A DNA stretch of 33,776 nucleotides from a virus: IMG/VR virus record IMGVR_UViG_3300011115_000933, positions 1 through 33,776 of that record. One strand, given 5' to 3'. The notes below the pieces were generated by a model. It was given only the letters and a program-made list of their open reading frames with translations. It made no database searches and had not been told where the DNA came from. Both the position numbers and the translations under genes were made by a program. Shown here one piece after another: positions 29,442-33,776 of the stretch (position 1 is its first letter; each line of letters begins with the position of its first letter).

Positions 29442-31346
29442 ATGCCAAAGTTTGCAAGACCAAATTCATACACTGGAAAACAATCAAATCAATCCTGGAC
29501 AGGTTCTACAAGAGCTGCAAATACAGTTGAGGCTGCAGCAGGAGTTGACGCTCAATTATATATTAGCCCACTAACACTTGCTGAATCTTTGACTGGATTA
29601 GTTCCACATGCATCTACAACAGTTTTTGGTGTAGTCCAATTAACAGATAATCATCAACCTGTGGCAACAAAGTATTATGCTGATAATTTAGCTATAGCTG
29701 GTGCTACTCCATGGTCGGAAAGTGTTTCTGGTATTGGTCAATTGTCAACTACATTAGAAGCTACAACAGGAACTGATGATAATACTGCAATGACTCCTTT
29801 GAAAGTAAATCAGGTTTTAACTGGAGGATCATCTTCTCCATCATTTACAAACGTGCTCATTTCGGGAACTTTAGGAGTAACTGGCCTCACTTCCCTTAAT
29901 GGATCAGCATCAATAGTTACAGGTGCTACAGCTCTTAACTTGGGTGCAGACAATTCGACAGGAGCTGTAAATATTGGTACGGGTGCTGGAGCTAGAAATA
30001 TTACAATTGGTAACATAACAGGAGCTACCGCTGTTGCAGTTAATACCGGTACTGGAAGTTTTACGGTTTCCACTACAACTGCTGGAGATATTGTTCTTAA
30101 TTCTGCTGATACTGTTCTTATTGATTCAGCAGGAGTTTTAGAATTAAATTCATCAGCTGGTGTAATAGGAATTGGTAATGATGCTGTTGCTCAAAACATA
30201 AATATTGGTACTGGTGCAGCTGCTAGAGTAATTACATTAGGAAATGGTTCAGGAGCAACTCAAGTAGTTGTTAATGCTGGTACTGCTGGTGTAAATATTG
30301 GAACTAATGCAATTGAACATACCGTAACAATTGGTAATCAAACTAGTGCTTCTGCTGTTGTTATTGATTCGGGTACAGGGCCCATCAATATTGGTACAAC
30401 AATTGCTAAAGTTATAACTATTGGTAACGTTACAGGAGTTTCAGGAGTTGCAGTAAATGTTGGAACAGGAAACTTTTCCCTTAACGGTGCACCAACATCT
30501 GACTATAATGTAGGAGCTGCAACAACTACTGGAACAATAACAATTGGTGGAACAAATCAAACAGGAACAATTTCTATTGCTCCGGGAACAAGTGTACAAA
30601 CTGTTAATATTGCTAATAGTAATACAGGTGTAAAGACTGTCAATATTGCAACAGGTTCAGTTGGAAATATCGTGACAATTGGATCTTCAAAAGCGGCAGC
30701 TTCTTTATCTTTATTTGTTGGAACTGGAAACTTTTCTTTAGACGGTGCACCAACATCAACATATACATTTGCTCCTAGTTCTATTTCAGGAACAATAAAC
30801 TTTGGTGGAACAGCCGCAAGCACAGGAACAATGACAATTGCTGGTGGTACAGGAACTCAAACTGTAAATATTGCAAGTAATTCAGGAATTAAGACTGTTA
30901 ATATTGGTGTTACAACAGATCCTGATATTATTAATATTGGTACAGGTGGAACAGCGACTCACACAGTTAATGTAGGTTCTACAAGTTCAGCTTCTACAGT
31001 AGTTTTAAATTCTGGTTCAGGAAACGTTAATGTAACTGGTGGTCATCTTTCAATAGCAACGGTTGCTAAAACTCTTCTAGTAAATGGTGGTGCAGTAACT
31101 GATTTTATTGGAACAGGTGTATTAACAGCTGGTACACAAACTATTGCAAATACAAATATTCAAGCAGGTGACGTTATCCTATTAACAAGAATAGGTGTAC
31201 AGACTTCAACAACACTAGGTATACTTACATACACTATTTCTAATGGTGTTAGTTTTACTGTGACTTCGGTCATATTAGGTACTCCTGGGTTGACTCAGAC
31301 CGACGATGTATCAACCTACGCATATTTCATTGTTCGTCCTACATAG
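29442..31346 (+). CDS. Tail-fibre protein with short NIGTG repeats (634 aa)
   Basis: Starts behind AAAGGAATTTAT. The N-terminal 130 residues (MPKFARPNSYTGKQSNQSWT, then LTGLVPHASTTVFGVVQLTD) resemble attachment and trimer-forming segments of phage fibres. Residues about 150-560 are degenerate repeats of roughly 20-25 residues built around (I/V)NIGTG and ITIGNxTG, for example VNIGTGAGARNITIGNITGA, suggesting a beta-helix shaft. A C-terminal domain (ending TDDVSTYAYFIVRPT) may bind the receptor. First gene of the fibre cluster. Host receptor unknown. Confidence 0.75.
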   Translation: MPKFARPNSYTGKQSNQSWTGSTRAANTVEAAAGVDAQLYISPLTLAESLTGLVPHASTTVFGVVQLTDNHQPVATKYYADNLAIAGATPWSESVSGIGQLSTTLEATTGTDDNTAMTPLKVNQVLTGGSSSPSFTNVLISGTLGVTGLTSLNGSASIVTGATALNLGADNSTGAVNIGTGAGARNITIGNITGATAVAVNTGTGSFTVSTTTAGDIVLNSADTVLIDSAGVLELNSSAGVIGIGNDAVAQNINIGTGAAARVITLGNGSGATQVVVNAGTAGVNIGTNAIEHTVTIGNQTSASAVVIDSGTGPINIGTTIAKVITIGNVTGVSGVAVNVGTGNFSLNGAPTSDYNVGAATTTGTITIGGTNQTGTISIAPGTSVQTVNIANSNTGVKTVNIATGSVGNIVTIGSSKAAASLSLFVGTGNFSLDGAPTSTYTFAPSSISGTINFGGTAASTGTMTIAGGTGTQTVNIASNSGIKTVNIGVTTDPDIINIGTGGTATHTVNVGSTSSASTVVLNSGSGNVNVTGGHLSIATVAKTLLVNGGAVTDFIGTGVLTAGTQTIANTNIQAGDVILLTRIGVQTSTTLGILTYTISNGVSFTVTSVILGTPGLTQTDDVSTYAYFIVRPT

Positions 31347-31404
31347 TAGAGTTTCAAATTAAAAAATTATTTTGAAACAAGTAATATAAATATTTAAAAT
31401 AAAT

Positions 31405-31434
31405 CTGGTTTTGTCTATAAAAGGACAAAACCAG
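31405..31434 (+). promoter_or_regulatory. 11-bp hairpin covering the ribosome-binding site of the next gene
   Basis: CTGGTTTTGTC (31405-31415) pairs perfectly with GACAAAACCAG (31424-31434), loop of 8. The Shine-Dalgarno AGGAG (31433-31437) begins inside the right arm, so folding would partly hide it. This could regulate translation of the 31444 gene, or protect or terminate the fibre message upstream. Confidence 0.6.
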
Positions 31435-31443
31435 GAGAAAAAT

Positions 31444-31662
31444 ATGGCAACACAAATGGCAACACAAATAAATACACAACAATTTTCAAGTAAGTGCAAA
31501 AGAGCTCTATTATATGTAGAGAATGATATGCCTGTTGGAGAACTTCATGATTTTGTTTTATCAGTTAAAGGTCATTTAGTAGACTTGATGGTAAAATTGC
31601 AAAAAGAAGAACAAGAAATGGCAGATTCTCAAAAAAAAGATGACTGTTGTTCAGAAGAATAG
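31444..31662 (+). CDS. Small acidic fibre-region protein (72 aa)
   Basis: ATG 31444 is preferred over an upstream TTG because AGGAG lies seven bases before it. MATQMATQINTQQFSSKCKR begins with a 12-bp duplication, so ATG 31456 is a second possible start. A helix follows (ALLYVENDMPVGELHDFVLS, then VKGHLVDLMVKLQKEEQEMA), ending in SQKKDDCCSEE with adjacent cysteines. A possible chaperone of fibre folding or attachment; no family recognised. Translation may be controlled by the hairpin just upstream. Confidence 0.65.
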   Translation: MATQMATQINTQQFSSKCKRALLYVENDMPVGELHDFVLSVKGHLVDLMVKLQKEEQEMADSQKKDDCCSEE

Positions 31663-31721
31663 AACTTAAAAAATGAGCATAGGCCTCTAAACGTGTTAGC
31701 TCTCAACACAAGGTAAAATAT

Positions 31722-32066
31722 ATGAGTCGTATTCTTCCAATAGAATTAAAAGAATTTGTTGCATCTACTCTTGATGCTACAAATAAAGTTTTTGGTTCAG
31801 CATTATTAAATCCCGCTACAAAGATATGCGTAATAAACACATCGAATGTTGATGTTTATATGAACGCTGCAAATACTCCGGTTCCTCTTCATATGAGAAT
31901 TCCAGCAGGAGCTTGCATAACTCTTGATGAGTCTACTCTATATTTTAGAGGAACAGATCAGGAATATTATCTTCCTCGTGGAACACAATTAACTCTTACA
32001 CAAGTAACTGTTGCAGCAACAAGCGGTAATATAGTTGCTCATATAATTACGAGACAGATAGCATGA
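31722..32066 (+). CDS. Fibre-attachment / small virion protein (114 aa)
   Basis: Starts behind AAGGTAAAATAT. Beta-rich: LIELKEFVAS-like start (SRILPIELKEFVASTLDATN), then KICVINTSNVDVYMNAANTP and VPLHMRIPAGACITLDESTL, RGTDQEYYLPRGTQLTLTQV. The pattern of repeated strands with PAG/PRG turns resembles cupin- or jelly-roll-like virion decorators. It overlaps the next gene by 4 bp (ATGA). Its place within the fibre cluster suggests an adaptor between nozzle and fibre. Family unassigned. Confidence 0.6.
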   Translation: MSRILPIELKEFVASTLDATNKVFGSALLNPATKICVINTSNVDVYMNAANTPVPLHMRIPAGACITLDESTLYFRGTDQEYYLPRGTQLTLTQVTVAATSGNIVAHIITRQIA

Positions 32067-32623
32067 GTAATGCTTATCTTCTTCAAAATGTCAATAATTT
32101 ACCTCCAGTAGTAGCTACTTCTTATATTACTCAAGATGGTACTGCGATTCCATTAGCAAATACATTAATTATTGATGGTTTTAGCTCAACTGAAAACAAT
32201 AATTATGGAATTATAACAAAAGGTGGCGTAATAGGTACAGGCACATCTAACGAAGTTGATGTTATACTTACTAATAGATATAGGACAAATACCACAACTT
32301 CAGGAGCTGTAACATCTACTGTTACAATGCTTCCATCTCTATCTGCAGGTATATATGTTTTAGATGTTAAATTTGCAGGAATTTCAACTTCTGGTGCTCC
32401 AGCAGCAGGGGTTGGTTACACTGTAGTTGGAGCTGTTAGAAGCGATGGAGTAACAGCAACATTAATATCCGGACAACAGAAAGATTCATTTGAAGAACCA
32501 TCACTTGTTGGAGCTAATGTAATTATAGGGGTCTCAGGTAATTCAATTACATCAACCTTAACTGGTGTTGCAGCTTATGATATCTCATGGGTTGTAAGTG
32601 GTGATTATACATTTTTAACATAA
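32063..32623 (+). CDS. Beta-sandwich tail-fibre protein (186 aa)
   Basis: ATG 32063 overlaps the preceding stop. N-terminal ATSYITQDGTAIPLANTLII (about 19-38) with a GIITKGGVIGTGTSNEVDVI stretch is typical of proteins that cap or precede repeat fibres. The C-terminal half (SAGIYVLDVKFAGISTSGAP, then GVAAYDISWVVSGDYTFLT) forms the alternating strands of a beta sandwich. It lies directly before the 91-residue-repeat fibre gene (13 bp gap). Probably a fibre adaptor or secondary receptor-binding protein. Confidence 0.65.
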   Translation: MSNAYLLQNVNNLPPVVATSYITQDGTAIPLANTLIIDGFSSTENNNYGIITKGGVIGTGTSNEVDVILTNRYRTNTTTSGAVTSTVTMLPSLSAGIYVLDVKFAGISTSGAPAAGVGYTVVGAVRSDGVTATLISGQQKDSFEEPSLVGANVIIGVSGNSITSTLTGVAAYDISWVVSGDYTFLT

Positions 32624-32635
32624 GAGAGTAATTAT

Positions 32636-33776
32636 ATGGCTGGTTTTGGAGTTGATTCTAATGGAACTGAAATAATGTGGTCTAATAATGTAGACTTTTC
32701 AGGGAATGTTATTCAAACTAGACAAATTACTGCTGACGGTCAACTTCTTATTGGATCAACAGCTTCTCCAAATATACGATCAGCTACACTAACTGCAGGA
32801 ACAGGCGTTTCTATAACAAATGGCCCAGGTTCTATTACCATTGGATTAGCAGGTGGTGCGGCAATTCAGACAATTACAGGTGATACAGGTGGAGCAGAGG
32901 TTCCTTTAACTGGTAATTTTAACCTTAAAGGCACAGCCAATCAGATTACTGTTACCGGAACCACTAATACTCAAACATTTAGTCTTATTGGGCCTTATAC
33001 GCCAGCTACTTATACTAATCATGGCGTACTTTTAGGTCAAGGAACATCCTCTATTGTAGCAACAAGTGTTGGTACAACAAATACAGTTCTTTTAGGAAAT
33101 ACCGGATCAGATCCAAGTTTTGGTGCCGTTTCAAATGCAGCTTTAGTCAACAGTACAGTAACCCTTAATAATGGTAATAACATAACGGTTACTGGAGGTG
33201 GACCTTTAACTTTAGGTGGAACGGCTTCTTTTGATTTAACTGGAACGACTAACCATGCAGTTCAAATCGGAAATGCCGGAGGAAGTTTAACTTCAACTGC
33301 TGTTGGCACGACAGGTCAAGTTCTTACAGGTGTAACGGGAGCAGATCCTATTTGGGCATCACCAGCTACTTCTGGAACAGTTACTAGCGTTTCCGTAGTC
33401 AGTGCAAACGGTTTAGCAGGGACAGTAGCTAATGCAACAACTACTCCAGCAATCACACTTACAACAACAAGTACAGGTATTTTATCAGGTAATGGTACTG
33501 CAATTACAGGTAGTGCAACGACTAACCATGCAGTTCAAATTGGAAATGCCGGCGGAAGTTTAACTTCAACCGCTGTTGGCACGACAGGTCAGGTTCTTAC
33601 AGGTGTAACAGGAGCAGATCCTATTTGGGCATCACCAGCTACTTCTGGCACAGTTACTAGCGTTTCCGTAGTCAGTGCAAACGGTTTAGCAGGGACAGTA
33701 GCTAATGCAACAACTACTCCAGCAATCACACTTACAACAACAAGTACAGGTATTTTATCAGGTAATGGTACTGCAA
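32636..33776 (+). CDS. Tail-fibre protein, N-terminal part (continues beyond the window; C-terminus at 1-1205)
   Basis: Starts behind AGAGAGTAATTAT; open to the window end, where one base of a codon remains. N-terminal MAGFGVDSNGTEIMWSNNVD, then SGNVIQTRQITADGQLLIGS, is the attachment region. A variable beta region leads to the 91-residue repeat (TNHAVQIGNAGGSLTSTAVG, then GQVLTGVTGADPIWASPATS) from about codon 204. The left-edge partial CDS (1-1205) starts with two bases of a codon and the same repeat, so joining the ends keeps the frame. The intact fibre is at least 780 residues. Confidence 0.8.
   Translation, partial: MAGFGVDSNGTEIMWSNNVDFSGNVIQTRQITADGQLLIGSTASPNIRSATLTAGTGVSITNGPGSITIGLAGGAAIQTITGDTGGAEVPLTGNFNLKGTANQITVTGTTNTQTFSLIGPYTPATYTNHGVLLGQGTSSIVATSVGTTNTVLLGNTGSDPSFGAVSNAALVNSTVTLNNGNNITVTGGGPLTLGGTASFDLTGTTNHAVQIGNAGGSLTSTAVGTTGQVLTGVTGADPIWASPATSGTVTSVSVVSANGLAGTVANATTTPAITLTTTSTGILSGNGTAITGSATTNHAVQIGNAGGSLTSTAVGTTGQVLTGVTGADPIWASPATSGTVTSVSVVSANGLAGTVANATTTPAITLTTTSTGILSGNGTA
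33244..33776 (+). repeat. 273-bp (91-codon) in-frame tandem repeat, right block
   Basis: The same unit as at 1-485: starts of matching sequence at 33306 and 33579 are 273 bp apart. The window stops at unit position 198 while the left end restarts at unit position 1, so 75 bp plus an unknown number of whole 273-bp units is missing between the ends. Confidence 0.95.

Noticed and set aside
29810-30823. Two leftward Val/Pro/Ala-rich frames inside the fibre gene
   Set aside because: They mirror the Gly/Thr/Asn repeats on the other strand, have no Shine-Dalgarno and have typical shadow composition.
29442-31346. CRISPR-like regular repeats in the fibre genes
   Set aside because: The repeats are in-frame, degenerate protein repeats without spacers or a conserved palindromic unit. 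No cas gene was seen.
33579-33776. Direct terminal repeat identical to positions 1-198
   Set aside because: The two stretches differ at five bases (for example CCCGTT against CCTATT and GAAATC against GCAATC). They are different copies of a tandem repeat, not a terminal redundancy.
1-33776. tRNA genes
   Set aside because: No cloverleaf with a T-loop-like GTTCGAATC context was found on either strand by eye. GTTCAAATCCC at 11314 lies in a coding region without partner arms.
1-33776. Integrase, excisionase or attachment site
   Set aside because: No tyrosine or serine recombinase motif is visible in any large frame, so lysogeny is not supported.

Overview
The window is the near-complete genome of an AT-rich, short-tailed (podovirus-like) dsDNA bacteriophage or phage-derived element. 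The evidence is one collinear virion block holding a terminase pair, a P22-type portal, a scaffold-like protein, an N4-gp56-type major capsid protein, tail-nozzle and internal-virion proteins, and glycine/threonine-rich fibres. No tape measure, sheath, integrase, DNA polymerase or recognisable lysozyme was found. The host cannot be named. Lipoprotein signal peptides, good Shine-Dalgarno sites and sigma70-like promoters point to a bacterium, probably Gram-negative.

Layout. 1-1205 is the 3' end of a tail-fibre gene whose 5' part is at the far right (32636-33776). Both pieces contain the same 273-bp (91-codon) repeat, so the window was cut inside a repeat array and the genome is probably circular or circularly permuted. 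1253-2581 is a beta-helix-like tail spike. 2607-5893 runs leftward: very small basic and zinc-finger proteins, two related lipoproteins, a YqaJ-type exonuclease, an ERF-type annealing protein and two small genes. A divergent promoter/operator (5915-5988) separates this from the rightward early block 6012-9241: a Cro-like regulator, a small protein, a stretch of hairpins that may be a small RNA, a replication initiator with possible origin iterons inside it, a DnaC-like helicase loader, an SSB-like protein and a RusA-like resolvase. 9219-11572 is a tightly overlapping leftward operon of small accessory proteins, several of them zinc ribbons. A second divergent region (11573-11683) precedes the rightward late genes: an FtsK-gamma-like DNA-binding peptide (11684), small genes, terminase (12451-14332), portal, scaffold, capsid, neck and nozzle proteins, a free-standing HNH endonuclease (24518) and three internal or ejection proteins up to 28677. 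A leftward mini-operon (28649-29329: ribbon-helix-helix regulator, membrane proteins, a 27-residue hydrophobic peptide) interrupts the late block before the fibre cluster 29442 to the window end.

How it probably works. The Cro-like protein acts at the early divergent promoters. The initiator and loader recruit the host helicase and replisome at an origin inside the initiator gene, in the manner of lambda O and P. ERF protein, exonuclease, SSB-like protein and RusA-like nuclease form a recombination module that could make and resolve concatemers for headful-type packaging. The late block builds the virion. Lysis genes are not obvious; the best candidates are the small membrane proteins and lipoproteins. 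A perfect 21-bp palindrome occurs in opposite orientations at 12204 and 19589, with a degenerate copy at 11575, and looks like a phage-specific regulatory site.

Many real genes here are only 25-60 codons long. I added fourteen small CDS candidates by reading the gaps; their support is mostly start/stop overlap, Shine-Dalgarno sites and similarity to other genes in the window.
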